Origin: Porphyrobacter sp.
GTDB taxonomy: Bacteria; Pseudomonadota; Alphaproteobacteria; Sphingomonadales; Sphingomonadaceae
NCBI GenBank assembly: GCA_014359685.1
Contig: JACIYY010000087.1
Span: 1-6,843, forward strand
Length of the DNA: 6,843 nucleotides
Direction of reading: 5' to 3'
This document shows positions 1 through 5,439 of the stretch, piece by piece; position 1 is the stretch's first letter, and each line of letters begins with the position of its first letter. The translations under genes and the position numbers were made by a program. The notes below the pieces were generated by a model. That model had not been told where the DNA came from. It was given only the letters and a program-made list of their open reading frames with translations, and did no database searches.

Positions 1-165
1 GTTGATCTGGCGCTTGTCCTTGGCATCCTGAAGATCGTTCTTCTTGATGTATTCCCAGACCTTGCTGGTCACCTCGGTCCGCTTCATCGGCCCCTTGCCG
101 ACGACGGTTTCCAGTTCCGGCGTCAGCGTGACCGGTTTGTTGAGGGCATTGTTCTTTGCAGGCAT
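1..165 (-). CDS. SWIB/MDM2 domain protein, C-terminal part outside window
   Basis: Small SWIB/MDM2-fold protein; only the first 55 codons are present and the gene runs off the left edge. The N-terminus is short and basic (MPAKNNALNK). The domain follows with LTPELETVVG at residues 14-23, PMKRTEVTSKVWEYIKKN at 26-43 and LQDAKDKRQIN at 45-55, which is the typical front half of a stand-alone bacterial SWIB domain; usually about 30 more residues follow. In eukaryotes the SWIB fold occurs in chromatin-remodelling complexes. Bacterial stand-alone copies are small and their role is not settled; a nucleoid or DNA-associated function is often supposed, so I give none as fact. The start is supported by an AGGA Shine-Dalgarno (rc of 174-181 region, AAAGGACGGG) just upstream of the ATG. 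It lies 67 nt downstream of the PEBP gene on the same strand and could be cotranscribed with it. Confidence 0.9.
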   Translation of the reverse strand, partial: MPAKNNALNKPVTLTPELETVVGKGPMKRTEVTSKVWEYIKKNDLQDAKDKRQIN

Positions 166-232
166 GGTTGTCCCGTCCTTTCTGTCAGTCATTGCAAGCT
201 AACCTGTTTCGGATCGAGAGGCGAGTGGACGC

Positions 233-838
233 TCAGTCCCCCTCGTCCTCGTCATCGTCCCGCGCACCGTCATCGTCGGGCTGGCGGACATAGGTGCCGG
301 TCAGCACCGCCGCGCCGATCACGTGCCCTTCCATCGCTTCCATCACCGCCTCGCGCGATGCACCTGGCATCAACGTCAACGGCAGGTCGAGGGCAAACAG
401 CTGGAACACGTAATCGTGCGGAGCATGGCCGGTGGGCGGGTCGGGCAGCAGCCATTCGGAATTGCCGTAGGAGTTCTTGCCGACACGCGGCGGCGTCTCG
501 CCCTCCAGCAGCTGACCCTTCTGCGGCGGCAGGCCCCACACCAGCCAATGGCAGAAGGGCTGCGGCGTCGGGGCGTCAGGGTCCTCGACCAGCAGCACCA
601 GCTCCTGCGTGCCGGGCGGCGGTGCGGTCCATTCCAGCGGCGGCGCGACCGCATCCTCCTCGTCCGCAGTGAACGAGGGATCGAGCGCCTCGCCATCCTG
701 GAACGCGGCCGATCGCAGCGCAAAGCCACCCTTGCCGAGCAGCCCTTCCTCGCCCAGCCGCGCAATGGCGAGCTTGCCGTGGCCGGCGCGGACGCGGCGC
801 AGCGCCTTCCCCAGCCAGGCGGGCACGTGTTCGAGCAT
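233..838 (-). CDS. YbhB/YbcL family PEBP (Raf kinase inhibitor-like) protein
   Basis: 201-residue phosphatidylethanolamine-binding-protein family member of the bacterial YbhB/YbcL branch. The ligand-pocket motifs are present in order: APPLEW at 65-70, DPDAP at 86-90, FCHWLVWGLP at 95-104, and GHAPHDYVFQLFALD at 137-151 (the GxxPHxYxFxLxALD signature). No signal peptide is visible, so it is probably cytosolic. PEBP proteins bind anionic or phosphate-bearing ligands; the physiological role of bacterial members is largely unknown. It is longer than the usual roughly 155-180 residues because of an N-terminal extension of about 35 residues rich in Arg/Lys/His and a very acidic C-terminal tail (188-201, nine Asp/Glu in the last fourteen). 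The start is supported by GGGAG at 849-853, spaced 10 nt. It is divergent from the S41 peptidase and upstream of the SWIB gene. Family assignment is firm, function is not. Confidence 0.92.
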   Translation of the reverse strand: MLEHVPAWLGKALRRVRAGHGKLAIARLGEEGLLGKGGFALRSAAFQDGEALDPSFTADEEDAVAPPLEWTAPPPGTQELVLLVEDPDAPTPQPFCHWLVWGLPPQKGQLLEGETPPRVGKNSYGNSEWLLPDPPTGHAPHDYVFQLFALDLPLTLMPGASREAVMEAMEGHVIGAAVLTGTYVRQPDDDGARDDDEDEGD

Positions 839-914
839 CCTTCGCCGTCTCCCGCTTGATCATCAACGCGTTGGCTGCCTCTGCCCGCTGTCCCGCCCGA
901 TGGCAAGGGCGACC

Positions 915-928
915 GCCCTCGCGAGGGC
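915..928. repeat. Perfect 14-nt palindrome in divergent spacer
   Basis: GCCCTCGCGAGGGC is a perfect palindrome in the 185-nt spacer between the divergent PEBP and S41 peptidase genes. An AGGGC at 906-910 can also pair with GCCCT at 915-919 (loop GACC), so two hairpins are mutually exclusive. It lies about 22 nt upstream of the candidate -35 of the S41 gene, a plausible operator position, but such GC palindromes also arise by chance in DNA this GC-rich. The rest of the spacer shows no coding potential I can support. Confidence 0.4.
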
Positions 929-949
929 CAGCAGAGGCGTGACAAGTGC

Positions 950-978
950 TTGCCCGGCGACGGCCCGCACCCTAGGCT
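950..978 (+). promoter_or_regulatory. Candidate sigma70-like promoter of S41 peptidase-pcp pair
   Basis: TTGCCC (950-955) and TAGGCT (973-978) are separated by exactly 17 nt. They match the TTGACA/TATAAT consensus at 4 of 6 and 3 of 6 positions. A start near 985 would leave a 5' leader of roughly 40 nt before the ATG at 1024. The motif is degenerate, so this is only a candidate. Confidence 0.3.
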
Positions 979-1023
979 GCATGGCAATAGCCCGTCGCTC
1001 CTGCGGAGTATTGAACAAGCGCC

Positions 1024-2466
1024 ATGGGATTGACGCGAACGGGCCTGACCGCCTGCTGCCTTGCCGCGCTCCTGACCGGCTGCGGAGGGGACAGCGGCAA
1101 CGGCCCCGCGCCCTCTTCGGCCCCCGCCCCGGTTGCGACGCCGGCGCCCTCCCCCACCCCGTCGCCCTCCGCGCACTGCTCCCTGCGCGCGCGGCAGGAA
1201 TGGGCATCGGCCCAGTTGCAGGAATGGTATCTGTTCCCCGACCTGCTGGCGGCCGGGCTGGACCCGGCGGCCTATTCCACCGTCGAGGACTATATCGACG
1301 CGCTGGTGCAGCCGGCGCGGGCGCTGGGACGCGATCGCTACTTCACCTACCTGACCTCCATTGCGGAGGAGAACGCCTATTACGAACAGGGCGCCAATGC
1401 CGGCTTTGGATTCCGCCTGAGCTACGACACGGGCACCAGCCGCGTGTTCGTGAGCGAGGCATTCGAGGGCGCGCCCGCGCTTGCTGCGGGGATCGACCGC
1501 GGGGCCGAGCTGTTGGAGATCCAGTCGGTCAGCGTCGCGTCGTTGATGGCGAGCGGTGGGCCGCAAGCGGTTATCAACGCGCTCGGAACGAGCGTTGTCG
1601 TGATTTTCCGCGACACCACAGGTGTGGACCGAGTGGCCGCCCTCAACAAGCGCGAATACACGCTCGACCCGGTGTCCGACCGCTATGGCGCCAAGGTGAT
1701 CCGGGATGGCGGCCGCAGCGTCGGCTATCTCAACCTGCGGACCTTCATCGACACCGCCGAGCCGGTCCTGCGCGCCGCCTTCGCCAGCTTCAAGGCGCAA
1801 GGGGTGACAGAGCTGATCGTCGACCTGCGCTACAATGGCGGCGGGCTGATCTCGACCGCGGAGCTGATGGGCAACCTGCTAGCCGACGGGCGCGGCGGGC
1901 AGGTGTTCGAACGGATCGCCTACCGCGACAGCAAGGCGAGCGAGAACGAGACCTATGCCTTCCAGGTGCAGCCCGAATCGATCGCGCCCACCAGGATCGC
2001 CTTTATCGGCACCGGCAGCACGGCATCGGCCAGCGAGCTGGTGATCAACGGCTTCATTCCCTATCTCGGCACCAGCATGGCGCTGGTCGGCAGCAACACC
2101 TACGGCAAACCGGTCGGCCAGATCGCGCTCGACCGCCCGGCCTGCGACGACCGGCTGCGGGTGGTGGCGCTGAAGATCGAGAATGCCGCCGGACAGGGCG
2201 AGTATTACAACGGCCTCGCCACCGCCGTTCCCGTCACCTGCGCTGCCAATGACGACCTGTCGCGCCAGCTCGGCGATCCGGCGGAGGCGATGATCCGGGC
2301 CTCGCTCGATTTCCTCGCCGGCCGCAGCTGCACCGCGATCAGCGCCCGCGCCGGCGCCAGCGCGGCGGGTGCCGGCACGCGCGTCGGCACTGCGCCGCAG
2401 CCCGAGATGCTGGTGCCCGAAAAGCCGCGCAGCACGCTCGAGCGCGAGGTGCCGGGCGGCTATTGA
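1024..2466 (+). CDS. S41 family (C-terminal processing) peptidase, lipoprotein
   Basis: 480-residue serine peptidase of the tail-specific/C-terminal-processing family (MEROPS S41), predicted to be membrane-anchored in the envelope. The signal peptide ends in lipobox LLTGC, lipidated Cys at 20, followed by a Pro/Ala/Ser linker (about 23-50). A helical N-domain covers about 53-125, a PDZ-like region about 128-205 (GFGFRLSY; GAPALAAGIDRGAELLEI), and the catalytic domain about 230-432. The Ser/Lys dyad is clear: STASASE with Ser337, and GKPVGQ with Lys362 and Gln366. The Ser-Lys gap of 25 and Lys-Gln gap of 4 match E. coli Prc. VDLRYNGGG (266-274) is the conserved strand preceding it. Cys52, 374, 406 and 436 may form disulfides. 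The tail 439-480 is Ala/Pro-rich and probably disordered. An in-frame TGA at 1012 excludes an earlier start; GGAG at 1005-1008 is rather far (15 nt). The substrate is unknown. pcp follows with a 1-nt overlap. Confidence 0.94.
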   Translation: MGLTRTGLTACCLAALLTGCGGDSGNGPAPSSAPAPVATPAPSPTPSPSAHCSLRARQEWASAQLQEWYLFPDLLAAGLDPAAYSTVEDYIDALVQPARALGRDRYFTYLTSIAEENAYYEQGANAGFGFRLSYDTGTSRVFVSEAFEGAPALAAGIDRGAELLEIQSVSVASLMASGGPQAVINALGTSVVVIFRDTTGVDRVAALNKREYTLDPVSDRYGAKVIRDGGRSVGYLNLRTFIDTAEPVLRAAFASFKAQGVTELIVDLRYNGGGLISTAELMGNLLADGRGGQVFERIAYRDSKASENETYAFQVQPESIAPTRIAFIGTGSTASASELVINGFIPYLGTSMALVGSNTYGKPVGQIALDRPACDDRLRVVALKIENAAGQGEYYNGLATAVPVTCAANDDLSRQLGDPAEAMIRASLDFLAGRSCTAISARAGASAAGAGTRVGTAPQPEMLVPEKPRSTLEREVPGGY

Positions 2467-3116
2467 TGGCGGCGGCAAAACCTCGCGCTCCGGTGGTCGT
2501 CACCGGCTTCCGCCCCTTTCCCGGCGTGGCCGCCAACCCCTCGCAGATCGTGGTCGAGGCGCTGCAAGCATCGCCCGGCACCCTTCCCGATGGCGCCGAG
2601 TGTCGCCTGCTGGAGGTCGCCTATGCCGCCGTCCCACCGGCGCTTGACGAGATCCTCGTCCGGCCGCCCGCCGCCCTGGTGTTGACCGGCTACAGCGCGC
2701 TCGCCCAGGGTCTCGAGCTGGAGCGGCGAGCCAGCAGCATCCGCTCGCCGCGCTTTCCCGATGCGCGCGGGTTCTGTCCTGCGTCGCGCCCGGGCGCTCC
2801 CGTCGACATTCAGGAGAACCGCGCCTGCGACGTTCCCGCGCTGGAGGCGGCGTTGCGGACGCGGGGTATCGCCTGCCAGCTGTCGGACGATTGCGGCCAC
2901 TATGTCTGCAACAGTGCCTATCACACCGCCCTGGCCCGAATCGCCGCGCGGACCCTGCCGACGCGGGCGATCTTCGTCCACCTGCCGGCCGTCGCCGGAA
3001 CTCCGCTGGCCGAGACCAGCGCCTCCGCGATGGAGCTGACCGAGATGGCGGCGGGAGTGGCAACGATCGCCCGGCTTCTGGCGGGCGAACCGACCTTCCC
3101 GCCCGCCATCCGCTAG
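2466..3116 (+). CDS. pcp: Pyroglutamyl-peptidase I (peptidase C15)
   Basis: 216-residue cysteine peptidase that removes N-terminal pyroglutamate (5-oxoproline) from peptides in the cytoplasm; no signal peptide is visible. The N-terminal motif VTGFRPFPGVAANPS (12-26) is the family hallmark. The catalytic residues are recognisable: Glu86 in LELERRA, Cys148 in CGHYVCNSAYH, and His172 in IFVHLPAVAG. Length agrees with the family (about 200-220). The loop around 76-90 is divergent from the textbook signature, so specificity is inferred. The ATG at 2466 shares one base with the S41 peptidase stop (TGATG) and has only weak purine-rich sequence before it, so translation is probably coupled to that gene; a TTG at 2463 is a less likely start. 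Its stop lies in the same CTAG as the stop of the convergent CBS gene. Pairing with an envelope peptidase suggests a role in peptide turnover or use. Confidence 0.9.
   Translation: MAAAKPRAPVVVTGFRPFPGVAANPSQIVVEALQASPGTLPDGAECRLLEVAYAAVPPALDEILVRPPAALVLTGYSALAQGLELERRASSIRSPRFPDARGFCPASRPGAPVDIQENRACDVPALEAALRTRGIACQLSDDCGHYVCNSAYHTALARIAARTLPTRAIFVHLPAVAGTPLAETSASAMELTEMAAGVATIARLLAGEPTFPPAIR
3080..3107. other. GC-rich stem-loop in last codons of pcp
   Basis: GGCGGGCG (3080-3087) is the exact reverse complement of CGCCCGCC (3100-3107), with a 12-nt loop. It ends 6 nt before the pcp stop. It could stabilise the mRNA 3' end or pause polymerase between the convergent genes, but no T-tract follows and it is constrained by coding sequence, so chance is quite possible. 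Confidence 0.3.
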
Positions 3117-3523
3117 CCCTCGGAGATCTGCTCCAGCGTCTCGCCCGACAGCTCCTCGTCCTCCGACAGGGCGACGTCGGCCAGCGCCACCACGCCGATC
3201 AGCCGCTCGTCCTGGTCGGTGACGTAGAGCCGGCGGATCTGCTCGTCCTGCATGATGCCGGCCGCGTCCTCAACGTCAGCGTCGGGGCCGACGCACAGCG
3301 GATCGGGGGTCATCACCTCGGCAATCTCGGCGTCCGGGCCGAGGCCCTGCGCCACGCCGCGCACGGCTATGTCGCGATCGGTGACGACTCCGACCAGCCG
3401 GCCGGCATCGACCACCGGCATGGAGCCGAAATCGCCCTCCGCCATCTTCGTCGCCACGGCGCGCAGCGTGTCTGCGGGGCTGCAGGTTTCGGGATCGGGG
3501 GTCATGATATCAGAGACTTGCAT
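3113..3523 (-). CDS. Two-CBS-domain protein
   Basis: 136-residue protein made of a tandem CBS pair (Bateman module) and little else. CBS1 spans about 7-58: IMTPDPETCSPADTL at 6-20, then FGSMPVVDAGRLVGVVTDRDIAVR at 32-55. CBS2 spans about 70-120: VMTPDPLCVGPDADV at 70-84, then RRLYVTDQDERLIGVVALADVA. Bateman modules bind adenine nucleotides or related ligands and act as energy or redox sensors, usually by controlling a partner; no partner domain is fused here, and the ligand is not evident. The C-terminal tail is acidic (EDEELSGETLEQISEG). An ATG at 3523 is preferred because AGGAGA (3531-3536) precedes it by 7 nt; an in-frame ATG 33 nt further upstream lacks this support. The stop overlaps the convergent pcp stop within CTAG (3113-3116). 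Cytosolic. Confidence 0.93.
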   Translation of the reverse strand: MQVSDIMTPDPETCSPADTLRAVATKMAEGDFGSMPVVDAGRLVGVVTDRDIAVRGVAQGLGPDAEIAEVMTPDPLCVGPDADVEDAAGIMQDEQIRRLYVTDQDERLIGVVALADVALSEDEELSGETLEQISEG

Positions 3524-3612
3524 CGCTCGGTCTCCTGGAGAGAAAACGCCGCGCACCGGGATGATGCGCGGGTCATCGCGTCAACGCCGGGCGCCGCGTG
3601 GTGCCCCCTCGC

Positions 3613-3637
3613 CCGGTCGTCGCCCGCGGGCGACCGG
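3613..3637 (-). terminator. Inverted repeat downstream of DUF4142 gene, possible terminator
   Basis: A perfect 16-nt palindrome, GTCGCCCGCGGGCGAC (3619-3634), lies 18 nt past the DUF4142 stop and 90 nt upstream of the CBS start. With a 3-nt bulge, CCGGTC (3613-3618) also pairs with GACCGG (3632-3637), giving an 11-bp GC stem. No T-tract follows on the minus strand, so it is not a canonical intrinsic terminator. Confidence 0.3.
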
Positions 3638-3654
3638 TCGTGTTTGCCGGCCGG

Positions 3655-4215
3655 TCACGGCAGGTCGCGTGCCATGCCCAAGTGCCGCTCGATAATCGGA
3701 GCGGTGGTGCTGGCAAAGCGCATCAGCGGCTCCGGATGGCCGGGTTCGGCATAGGTCTGCATCAGTTGCAGCGCCTGCTCATGCGCAGCGACCTGCTGCT
3801 GTTTGTAGAGCGCGTCGAACCCTTCGGCGGTGGCGTCGCGCAACGCGGTCAGCTGCTGCTGCTGGGCGGGTGTCATTTCAGGCGAGACGGTCACCCCCTC
3901 GACCTCACCGGCGGCTTGCCGCAGCTTCTCGGTCGAGCTGGTGTGATCGGCGATCATCATCTGCGCGAAGTCGCGCACCGCCGGGGTCTGACTCTTCTCC
4001 TGCGCAATGCGCGCCGATTCAAGTTCGAACATGTCGCTGGCCGCAGCCATGTCGACGAAGCTCTGCGGGTCGGAGGCCATCGGCGATTCCGTCGCGGCGG
4101 AGGACTCGGCCGCGGGCGTCTCCACGGTGGTGGCTCCGGTGGTGTCCTCGGCTGTGCCGCAGGCCGTCAGGGCCAGCGCGGCCAATGCGGCGGTGCCGAA
4201 AAGATGAATCGTCAT
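3655..4215 (-). CDS. DUF4142 domain lipoprotein (ferritin-like fold)
   Basis: 186-residue predicted lipoprotein with a DUF4142 domain. The signal peptide (MTIHLFGTAALAALALTAC) ends in lipobox LTAC with Cys19, followed by a low-complexity Thr/Ala/Glu/Ser linker to about 47. The domain covers about 50-182: FVDMAAASDMFELESARIA (53-71), VRDFAQMMIADHTSSTEKL (80-98), and late helices containing AAHEQALQLMQTY and IIERHLGMARDL. These are the four long helices and conserved DH (90-91) typical of the family, which has a ferritin-like fold. Its biochemical activity is not established; relatives are often exported and linked to stress or envelope, which I treat as background only. The start at 4215 is chosen for the lipoprotein signal and GGGGAG (rc of 4224-4229) 8 nt upstream; an ATG 36 nt earlier would place extra residues before the signal. 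The Shine-Dalgarno lies in a long hairpin (4224-4257). Confidence 0.9.
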   Translation of the reverse strand: MTIHLFGTAALAALALTACGTAEDTTGATTVETPAAESSAATESPMASDPQSFVDMAAASDMFELESARIAQEKSQTPAVRDFAQMMIADHTSSTEKLRQAAGEVEGVTVSPEMTPAQQQQLTALRDATAEGFDALYKQQQVAAHEQALQLMQTYAEPGHPEPLMRFASTTAPIIERHLGMARDLP

Positions 4216-4223
4216 GAAGGCTA

Positions 4224-4257
4224 CTCCCCTTTGGTCCATGCGCGGACCCAAGGGGAG
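4224..4257 (-). promoter_or_regulatory. Hairpin sequestering the DUF4142 ribosome binding site
   Basis: Inverted repeat with arms 4224-4237 and 4244-4257 and a 6-nt loop; 13 of 14 positions pair (one G/A mismatch in the minus-strand RNA). The arm nearest the gene contains the GGGGAG Shine-Dalgarno, 8 nt before the ATG at 4215, so a leader transcribed from upstream would hide the ribosome site. It could be a translational switch (for example temperature-responsive), an operator, or a terminator of the COG3650 transcript, whose stop lies 43 nt before it. There is no T-tract. Confidence 0.5.
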
Positions 4258-4280
4258 CGGGACAGCCCACAGTCGGTTCC
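4256..4280 (-). promoter_or_regulatory. EcfG-type (general stress) promoter candidate for DUF4142 gene
   Basis: On the minus strand GGAAC (4276-4280) is followed after 16 nt by CGCT (4256-4259). The alphaproteobacterial general-stress sigma factor EcfG recognises GGAAC-N16/17-CGTT, so this matches with one mismatch and correct spacing. Initiation would fall near 4249, inside the distal arm of the hairpin at 4224-4257. Short motif; candidate only. Confidence 0.35.
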
Positions 4281-4300
4281 CAACTTGCCAAACAGCAATT

Positions 4301-4741
4301 CTACCGCGCCGGAGAGCCGGTGTAAGGCCGCGCCGCTGTCCAGCCGCAGCCGGCGCGTGTCTCGCCCCTGACCTCCAGCGTCACCGTGAAGGGGTAGGTC
4401 CGGTCCGACATCCCATCGCTGCACGGCTGATCGCTGGCGGCGAGGACGAGCGGCGCGCCGTCCAGCGTGCCCGTCCACGACACCCCGCCGCGCCCGGCGA
4501 AGCGTTCGACCGCGATGGCCGCGCCGTCCTGGTTTTCGGGCGTCGAGTAGACGAGGGTCCCGCCGGCGACGTGACCGCCCCAGAACGGTTCGGTGCCGGT
4601 GAAGCGCAGCCGCTCCGCTTCGGCAATGCCGGCATAGGGCTGGCGGCTGTCGCCCCCCGGCAGATCGCCCGTCTCAGACCCACAGCCGGCGAGCGCCAGC
4701 AGGATCAATGCCGGCGCAAGCACCGCAAGCGGATGGCGCAC
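4301..4741 (-). CDS. COG3650-family lipoprotein (GTEPFW/CSDGMSD motifs)
   Basis: 146-residue predicted lipoprotein of the uncharacterised COG3650 family. The signal sequence runs from the GTG start (VRHPLAVLAPALILLALAGC) with lipobox LAGC and Cys20. The family motifs follow in order: FTGTEPFW at 47-54, LVYSTPENQ at 63-71, a GVSWTGTLDGAPLVL strand pair at 86-100, and CSDGMSDRTYPF at 107-118, ending with GCGW at 131-134. Cys107 and Cys132 are the conserved pair and could form a disulfide. The layout resembles small envelope beta-rich domains of the META/HslJ sort, but no activity is known. The GTG at 4741 is preferred because GGAGGA (4750-4755) sits 8 nt upstream and the signal peptide then has normal length; in-frame ATGs at 4777 and 4831 have no good ribosome site and would add an unusual leader. 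It lies between urcA-like and DUF4142 genes on the same strand. Confidence 0.85.
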   Translation of the reverse strand: MRHPLAVLAPALILLALAGCGSETGDLPGGDSRQPYAGIAEAERLRFTGTEPFWGGHVAGGTLVYSTPENQDGAAIAVERFAGRGGVSWTGTLDGAPLVLAASDQPCSDGMSDRTYPFTVTLEVRGETRAGCGWTAARPYTGSPAR

Positions 4742-4847
4742 CGGGTCGATCCTCCACAAGGCCGTCAACGCTCTCATCGGCCGAGCTGCATTAGCCTCGT
4801 GCAGGCAGCAGGTCGAGACCAGCGGAGCCACGGCCGTCGCGCGAGCA

Positions 4848-4878
4848 CGAACCGATCCCGCATAGCAGGATCGGTTCG
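4848..4878 (-). terminator. Perfect 11-bp stem-loop between urcA-like and COG3650 genes
   Basis: CGAACCGATCC (4848-4858) and GGATCGGTTCG (4868-4878) are exact reverse complements around a 9-nt loop. The element is 44 nt past the stop of the UrcA-family gene and 106 nt before the COG3650 GTG start. A second short hairpin, CGGCCC/GGGCCG (4895-4908), lies between it and that stop. Neither is followed by a T-tract. Transcription termination is the simplest reading; a regulator-binding dyad for the COG3650 promoter is the alternative. Confidence 0.45.
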
Positions 4879-4922
4879 GTTCTGCTGGCTATCGCGGCCC
4901 TTGGGCCGAACCGGGCCGGTGC

Positions 4923-5294
4923 TTACTGCATGCCACCCGCGGCGCTGCGCCCGGCCCAGGGCAGGCCGCGCGCGGCGAGCTGCGCGAAGGCCCCGGACTG
5001 GGCGCGATCAACGCATTCGCGAGCGCTCGGCAGCCGGTCGAGTGTGGAGCCGGACTGGACGTCACACACCTTCTTGGCCGCACGATCGATCCGGATGGCG
5101 AGGGTTTCGCGGGCATAGGCGTCGGCCAGGTTGAGGTCGGACACGCGCACTTCGATCGAGCGGGTATCGCCTGTCTGCGGCGAAACCACGAGGGTGGCGT
5201 TCTCGGGGGTGGCGGCCAGCGCGCCGGTGGCGCACAGACCGATCAGGCCGGCCAGCGCGGCGCGGCCCAGGCGGGCGGGACGGAAATTGGGCAT
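4923..5294 (-). CDS. UrcA family exported protein
   Basis: 123-residue small secreted protein of the UrcA family, found mainly in Sphingomonadales and Caulobacterales; function unknown. A Sec signal peptide (basic RPARLGR, hydrophobic AALAGLIGLCATG, cleavage after ALA at about 27-28) precedes the mature domain. The family core is SIEVRVSDLNLADAYARETLAIRIDRAAKKVC (46-77), with the alternating beta strand, the DLNLAD motif and an amphipathic helix ending in Cys77. ARECVDRAQSGAFAQL (91-106) provides the partner Cys94, so one periplasmic disulfide is likely. The tail to 123 is Gly/Ala-rich. The ATG at 5294 has AGGAG (5301-5305) 6 nt upstream and directly begins the signal peptide; upstream in-frame starts would bury the signal. 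The 229-nt spacer upstream (5295-5523) must hold its promoter, but no convincing -35/-10 pair is visible to me. Confidence 0.9.
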   Translation of the reverse strand: MPNFRPARLGRAALAGLIGLCATGALAATPENATLVVSPQTGDTRSIEVRVSDLNLADAYARETLAIRIDRAAKKVCDVQSGSTLDRLPSARECVDRAQSGAFAQLAARGLPWAGRSAAGGMQ

Positions 5295-5439
5295 CGTTCT
5301 CTCCTGCTCGTCCGCCGGGCGTACAATGCGCCCCGCGTGACATGATCCCCCGGCTGTCCGTGGGCTCCCCTCGGCAATAGCTCCGAGTCGTCGGCCGATC
5401 AAGGTCCGCGCGCAGCAATTCGTGGCTGCAACGCAGCAT

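Noticed and set aside
376..1800. Long 474-codon minus-strand open frame over PEBP and the S41 peptidase
   Set aside because: Arg/Gly-rich, low-complexity translation typical of an antisense frame in GC-rich DNA; it overlaps two genes with clear catalytic or ligand motifs.
609..2252. 547-codon plus-strand open frame spanning PEBP antisense and the S41 gene in another frame
   Set aside because: Composition is a shadow of the S41 gene and it matches no recognisable domain; the S41 frame carries a lipobox, PDZ-like region and the Ser/Lys dyad.
3531..3541. Small TCTCC/GGAGA dyad over the CBS gene ribosome site
   Set aside because: The arms would allow only a 4-bp stem with a 3-nt loop, too weak to argue for regulation.
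2891..3754. 287-codon plus-strand frame across pcp end, the CBS gene and the next spacer
   Set aside because: Antisense shadow; the CBS tandem on the opposite strand is unmistakable and has a strong ribosome site.
4214..5134. 306-codon plus-strand frame across the COG3650 and UrcA region
   Set aside because: Arg/Pro/Ala-rich shadow opposite two genes with signal peptides and family motifs.
5295..5439. Possible sigma70 or EcfG promoter for the UrcA-family gene
   Set aside because: No -35/-10 pair with acceptable match and spacing was found on the minus strand; no GGAAC/CGTT pair either.
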